A stretch of DNA of 50,083 nt from Phaeodactylibacter luteus (GCF_007993045.1 NZ_VOOR01000038.1:1-50083); one strand, 5' to 3'. Numbered from the stretch's first letter, positions 16,692-25,880 are shown. Numbers and translations: made by a program. Notes: generated by a model not told the origin, from the letters alone.

Positions 16692-19600
16692 TTAGAACTT
16701 CACGCCGAGGTTGAACTGAACCGTGCGGGTAGAAGGCACCCCAAACATTTCCAGACCTTGGGCATTGGATACGTTGTAGGTAGATTCTGGGTCAATGTTT
16801 TCCGCTTTCTTCCAAAGGATAGCCAGGTTACGTGCTGCTACGCTAAGGGAGACGCCGCTAACTGGCAGTTTTTGGATGACACTGCGTGGGAGGTTGTAAG
16901 AAAGTACGACCTGGCGCAGCTTAGCGAAGTCAGAGTCGTAGATGAACTGCTCAGTGATGCTTCCACCGATGCGGCCGTAGTAGTCTTCTACGTTAGCAGC
17001 TTCGATAGGGCCGATGCCTGTTTCCCGCCCTTCCAGGGTGTTCTTGTGCAGGCCGCGGGTGTAAGCGAAGGCATTGGTCGCAGAGTAAATTTTGCCGCCC
17101 ATGCGCATGTCGATCAGGAAGCTCAGGCTGAAGTTTTTGTAGTTGAACGCACTTCCGATGCCCATGGTAGTTGGAGCAACGCCTGTGCCGAAGTAAGTGA
17201 ACTCGCCTTGCTGTGGCAGGCCATCTGCGTTGACAACGATGTTGCCCGCTTCGTCCCGCTGATAAGCAAAACCAGCCACTTGGCTGTAAGGGAGGCCTTC
17301 CACGTGCTCGATGTAAGCGTTGCGCGTACGGCTTTCGTCTGCGCGCAGGGTCTCTTCGTCGCCCTCAGGCGTCAGGAGGCGCTCAACGAGGTTCTCGTTG
17401 TGGGCAAAGTTGAAGTTGATGTCCCAGCTGAAGTTCTCGTTTTTGACCGGTGTGCCGGTCAACAGCAGTTCCACCCCTTTGTTGGACATGGAGCCGATGT
17501 TCACAATTTTAGACGTAAAGCCTGAGGTAGCGGAAACAGCAGCGCTGATGATATCGTCCTCTGTAGCGCGGTCGTAGTAAGTGAAGTCGGCGGTCAGACG
17601 GCCGGTGAACATGCGCAGGTCAAAGCCGATCTCCATTTCCTTTGTCACAAGCGGTACGAGGGCCGCATTCGGGATAGATCCGTTGGTGATGTAGCCCAGG
17701 GGATTGCCGAGGTGGCCTTGGCCGAAGATGCCGTAAGTGAGCGCCAGCTGATAAGGCTGTGCTGCTACGCCCGGGCCAGAACCAGTGGCGTAAGACGCGC
17801 GGATTTTAGCAAAATCGATAGCGCGGGGCAGTGCCATAAGGTCAGAAAGGACAACACCGACGCCAGCGGAGTAGTACCCCTGATTGTTCTCTCCGCTGCC
17901 ATCAGGGGCAGTCAGGGTAGAGAACCAGTCGTTGCGGTAAGTACCGCTCAGGTAGATGGCGCGCATCAGCCCCACTTCAGCAGAGCCGTACAAGCTGTTC
18001 ACCTGGTACTCGCCGAAGCCGAAGGTCACGCTGCGGTTGGCGGTATTGTTGATGCTGTGGAGGAAAGGCACGTTGAAGTTGCTGCCGCTGCCGCCCAAAG
18101 TCTCATCAAAGTTGCGCTGTTGGTTGCCGCCAGCCATGATGGTGAGGGAAAGGTTGTCGGAGATGTCTTTGTTGTAGCCCAACAGGATCTCCGTGTTCAG
18201 TTCCTGCACCTCGCGTGTGGTCTCGCTGATCTGGCCGTTCGGGCTGTAAGCGGTGCCAAACGGTGTCAGGTTGCGTGCCCGGTAAGTGAAGCGGTCGAGG
18301 CCGATGCGGCCACGTGCGAAGAGGTCTTCAGTGATGTCGTACTGAATTTGAGCCTTGCCCATGAGGCGGTCCTTACGGCTGTCGTTCTCAAACTGGTACG
18401 CAGCCCAGTAAGGGTTGGTGACGAAAACGTTGTCGTTGAACTGGAACTCCGTCCCATCAGCGTTGGCGCCAAGCTTATCCGCATCGCCTTTGAGGTCTTC
18501 TACGTTGATGCTTGCAGGAAGAGAAAGCGCTGTGTAGTTGGCGTTGCCCGGGGAGTCAGAAAGCCGGGGGCGGTTGTGCGCTTTTTCGTTGACATACATC
18601 GCCATGATGCTGGTCGTAAAGCGCTCGCCCAGCTTCGCGTTGGTGTTCAGCGTGAAGTTGCGGCGGGTCAGGCCAGAGTTCGGCATGATGTCCTCGTTGT
18701 CCAAGTTGGAGGCCGAGAAGCGGAAGTTCGCCCGGTCGTTGCCGCCAGAAAGCGTCAGGGTATTGATGTAAGAGAGCCCGGTGCGGTAAAAACGGCTGGC
18801 GTTGTCTCCGGCATCGCTGTACGGGCGGGAAACACCGTCGAACTGAATGACACTAGAGCCATCAAGCGGCGCTCCCCAAGCATACAGGCCGTTGGCCAGC
18901 GCTTCCGCTTCGGTAGAAGGCTTGAGGCCGTCGCGGCCATGGCCATACTCCCGCTGGAAGTCGTAGGTATTGTTGAGGGTCTCTGTCCGTACCTGCGTAT
19001 TGAATTCTACCCCGATGCCTTTGCGGGCTGCACCGCTTTTGGTCGTGATCAGGATCACACCGTTGGCAGAGCGGTAGCCGTACAAGGCTGCTGCAGAAGC
19101 CCCCTTCAATACAGAGATGCTTTCGATGTCTTCCGGGTTGATGGAAGAAATGCCATCGCCGCCGTCAGCGCCGCCCCACATGCCTGCAGAGCCCAAGTTG
19201 GTGTTGTCGATGGGCACCCCATCGATAACATAAAGCGGCTGATTGGAGCCGGACAGGGAGTTGTTGCCCCGGATCAGCACGCGGGAGGAGCCACCTGCAC
19301 CTGTAGCGGTAGAGGCTACGTTCACCCCAGCCACCTTGCCGGCCAGGGAGTTGACCACGTTGGTCTCCCGGGCTTCCGCGAATCCGTCAGGGGATACTTC
19401 CGAAACGGAATAGGTAAGGGCTTTCTTCTCTTTTTTGATGCCCAAAGCGGTTACCACCACTTCGTCCAAGTTGACCCCGGCAGAAAGCGTGATGTCAATG
19501 GCTGTTTGGTTGCCCACTTCCACCTCTTGGGTCTCAAAGCCAGTGTAGCTGAAAACCAGTGTAGCCCCATCCGCTACTTTAATGGAATAGTTGCCGTCCA

Positions 19601-19763
19601 AGTCGGAAAGCACCCCGTTGGACGTCCCCTTTTCGAGGATGTTGACCCCGATCAGGGTTTCTCCGTCGTCACCGGTAATGGTGCCCGAGACAGTCTGCTG
19701 GGCCACCAACGGAAAGGCCAGCATTGCTAAAAAGCAAAGGGTCGTTAGTAGTTTCTTACTCAT
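16692..19763 (-). CDS. SusC/RagA-family TonB-dependent outer-membrane transporter
   Basis: 1023 residues. In order: a cleavable signal peptide (cut near A-Q-Q, residue 21), a carboxypeptidase-D-regulatory-like domain (about 23-95), the TonB-box-like D-E-V-V-V-T-A-L-G (100-108), a plug domain with V-L-I-R-G-N-N-S-L and P-L-Y-V-I-D-G-V-P-I, then V-L-K-G-A-S-A-A-A-L-Y-G and a large barrel ending in F-N-L-G-V-K-F. SusC pumps oligomers across the outer membrane with TonB energy, partnered by SusD. The 463 bp upstream region holds a long palindrome and a candidate promoter, leaving a leader of about 270 nt. The gene is divergent from the FAD oxidoreductase. Confidence 0.96.
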   Translation of the reverse strand: MSKKLLTTLCFLAMLAFPLVAQQTVSGTITGDDGETLIGVNILEKGTSNGVLSDLDGNYSIKVADGATLVFSYTGFETQEVEVGNQTAIDITLSAGVNLDEVVVTALGIKKEKKALTYSVSEVSPDGFAEARETNVVNSLAGKVAGVNVASTATGAGGSSRVLIRGNNSLSGSNQPLYVIDGVPIDNTNLGSAGMWGGADGGDGISSINPEDIESISVLKGASAAALYGYRSANGVILITTKSGAARKGIGVEFNTQVRTETLNNTYDFQREYGHGRDGLKPSTEAEALANGLYAWGAPLDGSSVIQFDGVSRPYSDAGDNASRFYRTGLSYINTLTLSGGNDRANFRFSASNLDNEDIMPNSGLTRRNFTLNTNAKLGERFTTSIMAMYVNEKAHNRPRLSDSPGNANYTALSLPASINVEDLKGDADKLGANADGTEFQFNDNVFVTNPYWAAYQFENDSRKDRLMGKAQIQYDITEDLFARGRIGLDRFTYRARNLTPFGTAYSPNGQISETTREVQELNTEILLGYNKDISDNLSLTIMAGGNQQRNFDETLGGSGSNFNVPFLHSINNTANRSVTFGFGEYQVNSLYGSAEVGLMRAIYLSGTYRNDWFSTLTAPDGSGENNQGYYSAGVGVVLSDLMALPRAIDFAKIRASYATGSGPGVAAQPYQLALTYGIFGQGHLGNPLGYITNGSIPNAALVPLVTKEMEIGFDLRMFTGRLTADFTYYDRATEDDIISAAVSATSGFTSKIVNIGSMSNKGVELLLTGTPVKNENFSWDINFNFAHNENLVERLLTPEGDEETLRADESRTRNAYIEHVEGLPYSQVAGFAYQRDEAGNIVVNADGLPQQGEFTYFGTGVAPTTMGIGSAFNYKNFSLSFLIDMRMGGKIYSATNAFAYTRGLHKNTLEGRETGIGPIEAANVEDYYGRIGGSITEQFIYDSDFAKLRQVVLSYNLPRSVIQKLPVSGVSLSVAARNLAILWKKAENIDPESTYNVSNAQGLEMFGVPSTRTVQFNLGVKF

Positions 19764-20040
19764 TGTTTTGAATTTTGTTGGTCACAATCATGAAATAAGG
19801 TTTAGCTGGACTGAAGTGACTTCCCCCTTGTAAGGGCACATCGCATCAGGCAGCTAGTGAAAAAAGGTTTAGTTTGATGATATAGTCGCTCATTCATGAT
19901 ATCCTCACAGGCCGGCCTAAGGGCAGTTGTAGTTTGGTTTTTCGCTGTTTTGTGCCGGTTTAGGTCAATAGGTGGGCTTTCTGGGGTCAGGCTTTGAGAT
20001 TTTATGCGGCTATAGTATTGTATAGCCATCAATTATTGCT

Positions 20041-20049
20041 TTCAAGGTA
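20041..20049 (-). promoter_or_regulatory. Candidate -7 element for susC
   Basis: On the minus strand TACCTTGAA resembles TAnnTTTG. A -33 TTG at the usual spacing is not obvious. The 24-bp palindrome lies about 45-65 bp further upstream. Confidence 0.35.
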
Positions 20050-20091
20050 CTAATTTATGCATTATTGTTAGATTAGCACAATTATTTGCAC

Positions 20092-20115
20092 AAAATTGTG
20101 TGCGCACACAATTTT
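20092..20115. promoter_or_regulatory. Perfect 24-bp palindrome, probable operator
   Basis: AAAATTGTGTGC and GCACACAATTTT are exact inverse complements centred on a CpG. The central CG within a G/T-rich arm is typical of LacI/GalR-family operators. The 14-bp core recurs upstream of the CRTAC1-like gene (31078-31091). The regulator itself is not in the window. Confidence 0.75.
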
Positions 20116-20226
20116 TAAAGCCGGATGGGCAGGGCCGAAAAAAGTAAGTATTAGTGCGCTTTTGTGCCGATTAGGGTGCGGTTTTGTGCGCTTTTGGTTT
20201 TGAAAGGACCTTAAAATCTTTATGCT

Positions 20227-22098
20227 ATGATGCGAAATCTATTTTTCCTGTTGGCTTTATGGTTATTGTCAGGCTGCGCCAAGCCCGATGAACCAAGGGA
20301 GTATGATGTGGCCGTGCTGGGTTCGGGCACAGGGGCGATTGCTGCCGGTTTGCAGGCTGCCAGGTCTGGCGCCCAAACCTTTTTGGCGGGCCCCATGCCC
20401 TGGCATGGCGGTATGCTCACATCAGCCGGCGTGAGCGCAATCGATGGCAATCACCATTTGCCTGCCGGCCTGTGGGGGGAATTCCGTCAGGAGCTCTATC
20501 AGCACTATGGCGGGCCTGAAGCTGTTGCTACAGGGTGGGTCAGCATGACACAGTTCGAGCCTCACGTAGGGGCGGCTATTTTTGAGAAAATGGCTAGGGG
20601 CGAGCCCAACCTCACTGTGCTCAAGGAGCAAAAATGGGGCAGCATCAAGCGGGTAGATGGCTTGTGGGCCATTGAGCTCCCAGGCCAGGGAGCCATCAGG
20701 GCAAAGGTGCTCATCGATGGCACCGATCTGGGCGATGTGGCTGCTGCCGTAGGCGCTGCTTTTGACTTGGGCATGGACAGCCGGGAGGATACCGGAGAGG
20801 CCCCTGCTCCGCAAAAGCCCAATTCCATCATCCAAGACCTGACCTACGTAGCGGTCCTGAAAGATTACGGGCCAGGCCAAGCCCCCTTGCTGCAGGAGCC
20901 GCCCGCCTACGAGGCCGCCGAGTTTTTCTGTATTTGTGAAGACCGGTGCGCGGAGCCCGGGAAATTGGCCTGCCAGCAGATGTTGGATTACGGCAAGCTG
21001 CCCAATGGGAAATATATGATCAACTGGCCGATAGAGGGCAACGATTATTATTACAACCCGGTCGGGCAGACAGATGCCCAGCGCATGTTGGCCTATGAAC
21101 GGGCCAAAGACCAGACCCGGCGCTTTGTCTATTATCTGCAGCAGGAGCTGGGCTATACCCATTTAGGGCTTGCAGACGACGAGTTCCCTTCCGAAGACCG
21201 CATGGCCCTCATGCCTTACCATCGAGAAGGGCGGCGTGTGCACGGCCTCGCACGGGTGGGCCTCCAGCATATGCTCAACCCCTACACTGCCCCGCTGCCC
21301 CTTTACCGTGCTGCCATCGCGGTAGGGGACTACCCGGTAGACCATCACCACGATAAAAACCCGGTAGCGCCTGCCATGGAGTTCCCCCCTGTCCCTTCCT
21401 TTAGCATACCGGCTGGCAGCCTCGTCCCTAGCGATGTGCCTTGGCTGCTGATAGCGGATAAAGCCATAAGCGTGACGAACGTGGCCAACGGCTCCACCCG
21501 GCTGCAGCCGGTCATCCTGCAAGCCGGGCAGGTAGCGGGGCTTATGGCTGCACTGTCCGCTGCCCAGGGCATCGCCCCTTCAGAGCTGCCTGTGCGGTTG
21601 GTACAGCAAGCTGTATTAGATGCGGGGGGGTATCTGCTGCCTTTTTACGACCTGCCTGCGGGCAGCCCACATTTCCAGGCGGTGCAGCGGGCTGCTGCTG
21701 CAGGCCTCCTCCTTGGAGAGGGGGAGCCTTATAAATGGGCTAACCGGACCTGGATCTTTCCTGATTCTGCCCTACAGACGGCCGCTCTGCTGGCCGCGTT
21801 TGAAGAGGTGGGCGCTCCAGCTCCAACTGGCACAGCACAAGGCCCAGTCTCGCTCAGGGCTGCTGTCCAATGGCTGGATGGGCTTTCTGCTCATTGGCAG
21901 GCCCCGCTGGGCTGGCCCGAAGATGGAGAAGGGCGGGTAGCTTATCTGCAGCAGTTGGCAGAAAAGGCCGGGTTGGGCGTTTTGCCCCCAGCGCACAACC
22001 TTACCCGGGCGCAGTGGGCTGTGCTGGCCGACGAGCTGCTAAAGCCTTTTGAACACGCCCCGGTAGATATGTCTGGCCGTTGGCTGCGTGGTCAGTAG
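20227..22098 (+). CDS. FAD-dependent oxidoreductase lipoprotein
   Basis: 623 residues with a lipoprotein signal (L-S-G-C, cysteine 17), so exported. A Rossmann dinucleotide motif G-S-G-T-G-A-I-A-A-G (32-41) and the following G-P-M-P-W-H-G-G-M-L-T-S-A-G-V place it in the FAD_oxidored family (PF12831), often found in polysaccharide-utilisation loci of Bacteroidota and Planctomycetes. The family acts on sugars or other secreted metabolites, but substrates are mostly undefined. The last 90 residues are a separate helical segment resembling an S-layer-homology repeat. ATGATG at the start leaves two equivalent start codons. It is divergent from susC and its 3' end overlaps the convergent GHL10-type gene by 7 bp. 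Confidence 0.88.
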   Translation: MMRNLFFLLALWLLSGCAKPDEPREYDVAVLGSGTGAIAAGLQAARSGAQTFLAGPMPWHGGMLTSAGVSAIDGNHHLPAGLWGEFRQELYQHYGGPEAVATGWVSMTQFEPHVGAAIFEKMARGEPNLTVLKEQKWGSIKRVDGLWAIELPGQGAIRAKVLIDGTDLGDVAAAVGAAFDLGMDSREDTGEAPAPQKPNSIIQDLTYVAVLKDYGPGQAPLLQEPPAYEAAEFFCICEDRCAEPGKLACQQMLDYGKLPNGKYMINWPIEGNDYYYNPVGQTDAQRMLAYERAKDQTRRFVYYLQQELGYTHLGLADDEFPSEDRMALMPYHREGRRVHGLARVGLQHMLNPYTAPLPLYRAAIAVGDYPVDHHHDKNPVAPAMEFPPVPSFSIPAGSLVPSDVPWLLIADKAISVTNVANGSTRLQPVILQAGQVAGLMAALSAAQGIAPSELPVRLVQQAVLDAGGYLLPFYDLPAGSPHFQAVQRAAAAGLLLGEGEPYKWANRTWIFPDSALQTAALLAAFEEVGAPAPTGTAQGPVSLRAAVQWLDGLSAHWQAPLGWPEDGEGRVAYLQQLAEKAGLGVLPPAHNLTRAQWAVLADELLKPFEHAPVDMSGRWLRGQ

Positions 22099-23213
22099 AG
22101 CTGCTCGAAGAAGGCTGGGCGTTCCCTGAGGCCTTCGTAAAAGAAAAATACTTCGCCTTGGATGCCTTCCTGCCGGTTGAGGCCGACCATTTGCTGCAGC
22201 AGGGTGTCCGGGGCTACATATTCGCCAACTTTGAGCAGTATGCCTGGTGCAAGCAGGGCTTTGCCCTCTGGGGCAAGCTGCTCTTGGGTAATGTCTAAAA
22301 GTGCTTTTTTGTAGGCAGGGAAGTCGTAGCGGTAGACCTGCGGTATGATCTCATCTGCCCATCCGTTCCTGACCCATGTAGGCCAGTCCTGAAGGTATTC
22401 GTATTTGCTCCAGGGGTAAATACTGGGGGAGAAGGAGCGCACAAGGCCGGGCGACTCCGCTTGGAGCGCATCGGAGAGCGTGCCCATAAACTGGTTCAGC
22501 AAACCGGCCCGCCAGGCCACCCAAGCGGTATCCTTTGGGTTGGCAGGCGGAGATAGCCCTTTGTGTGCGGCCTGGTAAAGGGCCACTGTCAGGCTGTCGT
22601 AGCCTGCTGTTGAGGGCAGGGCCGGCAGGCGGTCGTCCCCCTGTATGCCGTCTATATCATACCTGCGGGCTACTTCTAGTGCCAGCTGCCGGATAAAGCT
22701 TTGCACTTCTGGGTCGAAGGCGTTCATCCATTGGAAACCGTTTTTGGAGACGATGGCCCCTGCAGTGTCCCTGGCCGCCCATTTGGGGCGGGCACGCAAC
22801 AGGTGGCCCCCATCGGGCTCTTCATAAGAACTGGCAAATCCGAATTCGAGCCAGGCAATGACCCGGATACCCTTGGGCCGGGCGAGCTCAATGAGCTCTT
22901 GCAGGGGGTCGCGGCCTGCAAAACGGGGGTCGATGGGCTTTCCAAAGAGGCTGTCCATCAATGGGCTGGGGTAGAGGGTGTACCCCCGGTTCCAAGTACA
23001 GGTATATATCGTGTTGAACCCCCATTTTTCGCATAGCCTGACTACTTCCTGCAGCCCTTCCCGGCTGTCCATGGCGTCACTGTCAACATTGGTCAGCCAG
23101 AAACCCCGGACGGGCGGAGGGCCAGGTGCTGTTTCTGGAGCGGGCGCACAGCTGTGGATAAAGAGGTGCAGGACGGGCAAGAGCAAGAGGAAATGCAGCC
23201 GGGTGTTGAGCAT
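22092..23213 (-). CDS. GHL10-type glycoside hydrolase-like lipoprotein
   Basis: 373 residues with a lipoprotein signal (I-H-S-C, cysteine 22). The body is a TIM-barrel hydrolase of the GHL10/DUF187 family: V-R-G-F-W-L-T-N-V near residue 35, W-G-F-N-T-I-Y at about 64, G-I-R-V-I-A-W-L-E-F-G near 115 and the Y-D-I-D-G-I-Q-G-D-D block near 187, whose acidic residues are candidates for catalysis. Relatives act on glycans of the cell wall or environment; the exact substrate is unknown. It is the last gene of a minus-strand cluster, separated from the AGE epimerase by element D, and overlaps the convergent FAD oxidoreductase by 7 bp. A truncated copy of its 5' end lies at 4310-4561. Confidence 0.85.
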   Translation of the reverse strand: MLNTRLHFLLLLPVLHLFIHSCAPAPETAPGPPPVRGFWLTNVDSDAMDSREGLQEVVRLCEKWGFNTIYTCTWNRGYTLYPSPLMDSLFGKPIDPRFAGRDPLQELIELARPKGIRVIAWLEFGFASSYEEPDGGHLLRARPKWAARDTAGAIVSKNGFQWMNAFDPEVQSFIRQLALEVARRYDIDGIQGDDRLPALPSTAGYDSLTVALYQAAHKGLSPPANPKDTAWVAWRAGLLNQFMGTLSDALQAESPGLVRSFSPSIYPWSKYEYLQDWPTWVRNGWADEIIPQVYRYDFPAYKKALLDITQEQLAPEGKALLAPGILLKVGEYVAPDTLLQQMVGLNRQEGIQGEVFFFYEGLRERPAFFEQLY

Positions 23214-23358
23214 AAGGTGGATTTTGAGAAGTTTAGGGCTTGTTTGGAGTGGTTTTATTTTGAAAATCTAGGGTTTATATCGAATGGCATTGCTGGCAGG
23301 CGGGCATCAAGCGTTGGATTGGCAATGGGAATGGACTCCAGATAAACGCTAAGATGTG

Positions 23359-23727
23359 GGGCGCAAACCAGATTGTCGTTTTTTTGGGATGGGCCTGCCC
23401 CTGCCTCCGGGCAGGTGCCGCTATGCTCCGGGGCTCGCTGTCCGCTCGGCCCCTCGCCCTGCAGGCGTCGGGTCTGGCCTTCGGCCACCCCTGCGCAGCG
23501 CTAGGCCAATGCCAGGCAAGTGCCTTAAGCCATAAATCTATGATACTTAAGTTGAGGTTATTTTCCGGCTAATCAAGGCGAAGGTTCGCGACTTTAGCCC
23601 GAGCTAAAGGAGCGGTTCTTTAACGAAGAGTAGGCGGAAAAGAACAAAACTTGGGGTGGCAAGGATTTATGACTTGAGGCACTAGAGCCCGAAAAGCATA
23701 AACACCTGCGACAGTTTGGTTCATGCC
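23359..23727 (-). mobile_element. Repeat element copy D, inserted at the AGE epimerase stop codon
   Basis: Ends GGGCGCAAACCAGATTGTCG (23359 on) and, inverted, GGCATGAACCAAACTGTCGC (ending 23727). The element is flanked by the direct repeat TAAGATGTG at 23350-23358 and 23728-23736, a 9-bp target-site duplication. It contains the GC-rich core (23390-23517) and one MITE type 1 (23518-23684). No ORF. It separates the AGE epimerase gene from the GHL10-type gene. Confidence 0.85.
23518..23684 (-). mobile_element. MITE type 1, copy c
   Basis: Inverse orientation of the copies at 3.8-4.15 kb; ends AAGTGCCTTAAGCCATAAATC and GGATTTATGACTTGAGGCACTA. It is nested inside element D at the same point as copies a and b in element A. 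Confidence 0.7.
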
Positions 23728-24899
23728 TAAGATGTGCGGAGCGCTTCCAAGGCCTGCCAGCAGCCCCACAATGCACGGGGCACATGAAAGCAGCCCTTCC
23801 ATTTCCCGCCTTTGGCGGTGTGCAGCGGTGTGCCTTCCCTCTTTAGGTAGCCATACCATTCTCCGTACTCAGGTTCTGAAAACCGCGGCCAGGAATAGTG
23901 GTGCAGCTTGAGGAACCAATCCGCCAGCCGGCTGTCTTTGGTCTGTACATAGGCTTTTAAAACGGCTTCCAGGGCTTCTAAGTGCACCCACCATAGTTTT
24001 TGGTCCCACTCCAGCTGTTCGGGCGGATAGCCTTTGCGGTCCAGGAAGTAGTACAGCCCCCCATAGGTGGTGTCCCAGCCAAAGTCGAGCATATGGAGTA
24101 TGCGCTGCCCGGCTTTTCTGCAGAGCTTGGCATCTCCTCTCCTCGCGCCCAGGTCGATGATGAAGCGCATGGCTTCTAAGGCGTGCCCGGGGTTGATGAG
24201 CCTCCCGGGGAAAGAATCGCTCAGCCCGCCGCCGGGCTCCACATTTTCGAGCACCAGCCCGGTTGTCGGGTCAAAAAAGACTTCCATCACGGTGTGGATG
24301 CACTCGTCTATAGTCTGCTCAACGAGTTGGGGCTCAAGCAGGGGCTCAAGCTCCAAGCAGAGGTTGCACAAGATCATGGGCAGGGAAAAGCCCTGCAGTG
24401 CCCGCCCGCCCGGCACTGCCTTGTTGTAAATGCCCTTGGGGTTGCCACGCCGTTCCAGTATTTTCCGGAAGGTAGCAGAAGCGGTCTCTGCATAGCGCGC
24501 TTCCCCCGTAGACAGGTACAATTGCCCGAAGGCCATAGCAGCGAAGCAGTCTGAGAAAATATTATAGGGCTGTACCAGCGGCCGCCCCTGCCGGCTGAGG
24601 GAAAAGTACCAGTCCCCATTGGGCGCCCGGCCGTGCTTCTCCAGGAAATCGGCGCCGAGCATTGCCATATCCAGCCACTCCTGTTTTTGCTCCAAGCGGT
24701 TGTAGAGCATAGAAAAAGTCCAGACTTGGCGGGCTTGCAGCCAAACCATTTTGTCGGTATCGTAAACTTGGCCATTGCGCAGCAGGCAGGTGAAATAGCC
24801 GCCATGCTCTGGGTCCGGGCTGTGTTTTTCCCAAAAGGGCAACACTTTGCCGAGTAGTTCGTCCCGGTAAATAGGGCTGTAGTGGTCTGCTGTGGTCAT
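23727..24899 (-). CDS. AGE-family epimerase/isomerase (N-acylglucosamine 2-epimerase type)
   Basis: 390 residues, no signal peptide, so cytosolic. The (alpha/alpha)6-barrel family includes N-acetylglucosamine 2-epimerase, cellobiose 2-epimerase and mannose isomerase. Visible hallmarks are W-L-Q-A-R-Q-V-W-T-F-S near residue 53, the N-P-G-H-A-L-E-A-M-R segment around 238 with the conserved histidine, and W-W-V-H-L-E-A-L-E-A near 326 with a second conserved histidine. Which sugar it isomerises cannot be told from the sequence. It follows the DUF4434 gene by 1 bp, so both are translated from one message. The stop codon TAG straddles the boundary with inserted element D and would also have been TAG before the insertion. 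Confidence 0.92.
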   Translation of the reverse strand: MTTADHYSPIYRDELLGKVLPFWEKHSPDPEHGGYFTCLLRNGQVYDTDKMVWLQARQVWTFSMLYNRLEQKQEWLDMAMLGADFLEKHGRAPNGDWYFSLSRQGRPLVQPYNIFSDCFAAMAFGQLYLSTGEARYAETASATFRKILERRGNPKGIYNKAVPGGRALQGFSLPMILCNLCLELEPLLEPQLVEQTIDECIHTVMEVFFDPTTGLVLENVEPGGGLSDSFPGRLINPGHALEAMRFIIDLGARRGDAKLCRKAGQRILHMLDFGWDTTYGGLYYFLDRKGYPPEQLEWDQKLWWVHLEALEAVLKAYVQTKDSRLADWFLKLHHYSWPRFSEPEYGEWYGYLKREGTPLHTAKGGKWKGCFHVPRALWGCWQALEALRTS

Positions 24900-24900
24900 T

Positions 24901-25839
24901 TCAGGCGAGCATTTTGCGGTATTCCTGGTAACGGTTGTAGAGATGGCCTGCCTGTGGGTAGGCAGACTGCGGGCTCATGAAGTGGGAAAATTCGAAAGTG
25001 ATGGCTTTGTCCAGCCCTGCAGCCCGGGCTGCTTCGAGCTTTAGCCGCAGCTTTTCCCACTTGATGGGCAAAAACTTGATGGGCATATCTCGGTCGAAAG
25101 ATTCTGCGTTGGTCCAGCACTGCATGCCGAATTCATCTGCCAAAGCTTTGTTGATGGCGAAGTAGTCTGCCAGCTCATGGTAGTCGACATGGCCATCCTG
25201 GAAAGCGACGATGTCCACAGCTCCTTGTATGCCTGCGAAGATCTCCCGCCATTCCCGCTGATGGTCCTCCAAGCTTACCGCATCTTCGCGGGAGAGGGAA
25301 GGGTCTTTGGCCAGAATGGCTTTTTTGCCGTCTATATAGGGTGAAATAAGGGTCGGGAGCCCTCCGCTCACGGCTTTGCAGTGGATGCCCAGCTTCCGGT
25401 ACAGACCGGTTATGCCTCCGGTTTTGCGGCTGACCTCCTGGCTGAGGTACCAGCCTCCAAATGCCGGAGCGTCGCCATAGGCAGCCCAGACTTCATCAAT
25501 GACATGAAGGTTGAGCTCCACCTCCCGCGCATAATCGCCTTGGTCCCACCAATATTTGCCGGAGTCGTATAGGCCGAAGTAAAATTGCATGCCGTGCCGC
25601 TCCGACAGCTCTAGGAAAAGCCGGACAAGGTCTACGGGGGGCTTGTAGGCGCCTTCGGTTTTCATGAGGTAAGCGGAGGGGTAGGCCAGCCATTGCCGGT
25701 AGCCAGAGCGGATAAGGATGACGGTGTCAATCCCCATGCGCTTCATGTGTTGAAAATCAAGGTCCCATTCTTTTTCGCCCCAATTTTGGTGGGGGATGTC
25801 ATGGGAGATTTCGTCCAGGAAAGTGCCTGTTATCTGCAT
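24901..25839 (-). CDS. DUF4434 domain protein, predicted TIM-barrel hydrolase
   Basis: 312 residues, no signal peptide. The N-terminus (I-T-G-T-F-L-D-E-I-S-H-D-I-P-H-Q-N-W followed by M-G-I-D-T-V-I-L-I-R-S-G) and the G-L-Y-D-S-G-K-Y-W-W motif match DUF4434, a glycosidase-like TIM-barrel family that in Bacteroidota is often encoded beside AGE epimerases and sodium:solute symporters. The acidic A-F-G-G-W-Y-L-S-Q-E-V and C-W-T-N-A-E-S-F-D segments may hold catalytic acids. It is cytosolic as predicted and probably cleaves an imported saccharide before epimerisation; this order of steps is inferred from the operon. Spacing is 41 bp from the symporter gene. Confidence 0.85.
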   Translation of the reverse strand: MQITGTFLDEISHDIPHQNWGEKEWDLDFQHMKRMGIDTVILIRSGYRQWLAYPSAYLMKTEGAYKPPVDLVRLFLELSERHGMQFYFGLYDSGKYWWDQGDYAREVELNLHVIDEVWAAYGDAPAFGGWYLSQEVSRKTGGITGLYRKLGIHCKAVSGGLPTLISPYIDGKKAILAKDPSLSREDAVSLEDHQREWREIFAGIQGAVDIVAFQDGHVDYHELADYFAINKALADEFGMQCWTNAESFDRDMPIKFLPIKWEKLRLKLEAARAAGLDKAITFEFSHFMSPQSAYPQAGHLYNRYQEYRKMLA

Positions 25840-25880
25840 GATTGCTTGATGTCTGTTTTGAAAGGGCCCATTGCCCTAGC

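Larger units (their letters stand above)
19764..20226. promoter_or_regulatory. Divergent regulatory region between susC and the FAD oxidoreductase
   Basis: No gene is present. The region holds a 24-bp palindrome (20092-20115), a candidate susC promoter (20041-20049), and, nearer the oxidoreductase, three imperfect direct copies of TGCGSTTTTGTGC-like sequence (20153-20168, 20175-20187, 20185-20197), with a related TTTTGTGCCGGTTTAGG at about 19950. The leader of susC is long (about 270 nt). Confidence 0.6.
23105..23727 (-). repeat. Source half of an inverted duplication (partner 3776-4561)
   Basis: Read on the minus strand this stretch (element D, the GHL10 upstream region and its first 36 codons) matches 3776-4561 on the plus strand with few differences, except that the partner has one extra tandem MITE. 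The full gene exists only here, so this is the donor side. Confidence 0.8.

Noticed and set aside
17712-19730. 672-codon plus-strand open frame
   Set aside because: Antisense shadow of the susC gene, caused by GC-rich codon bias; composition is unnatural (very rich in V, A, D, R).
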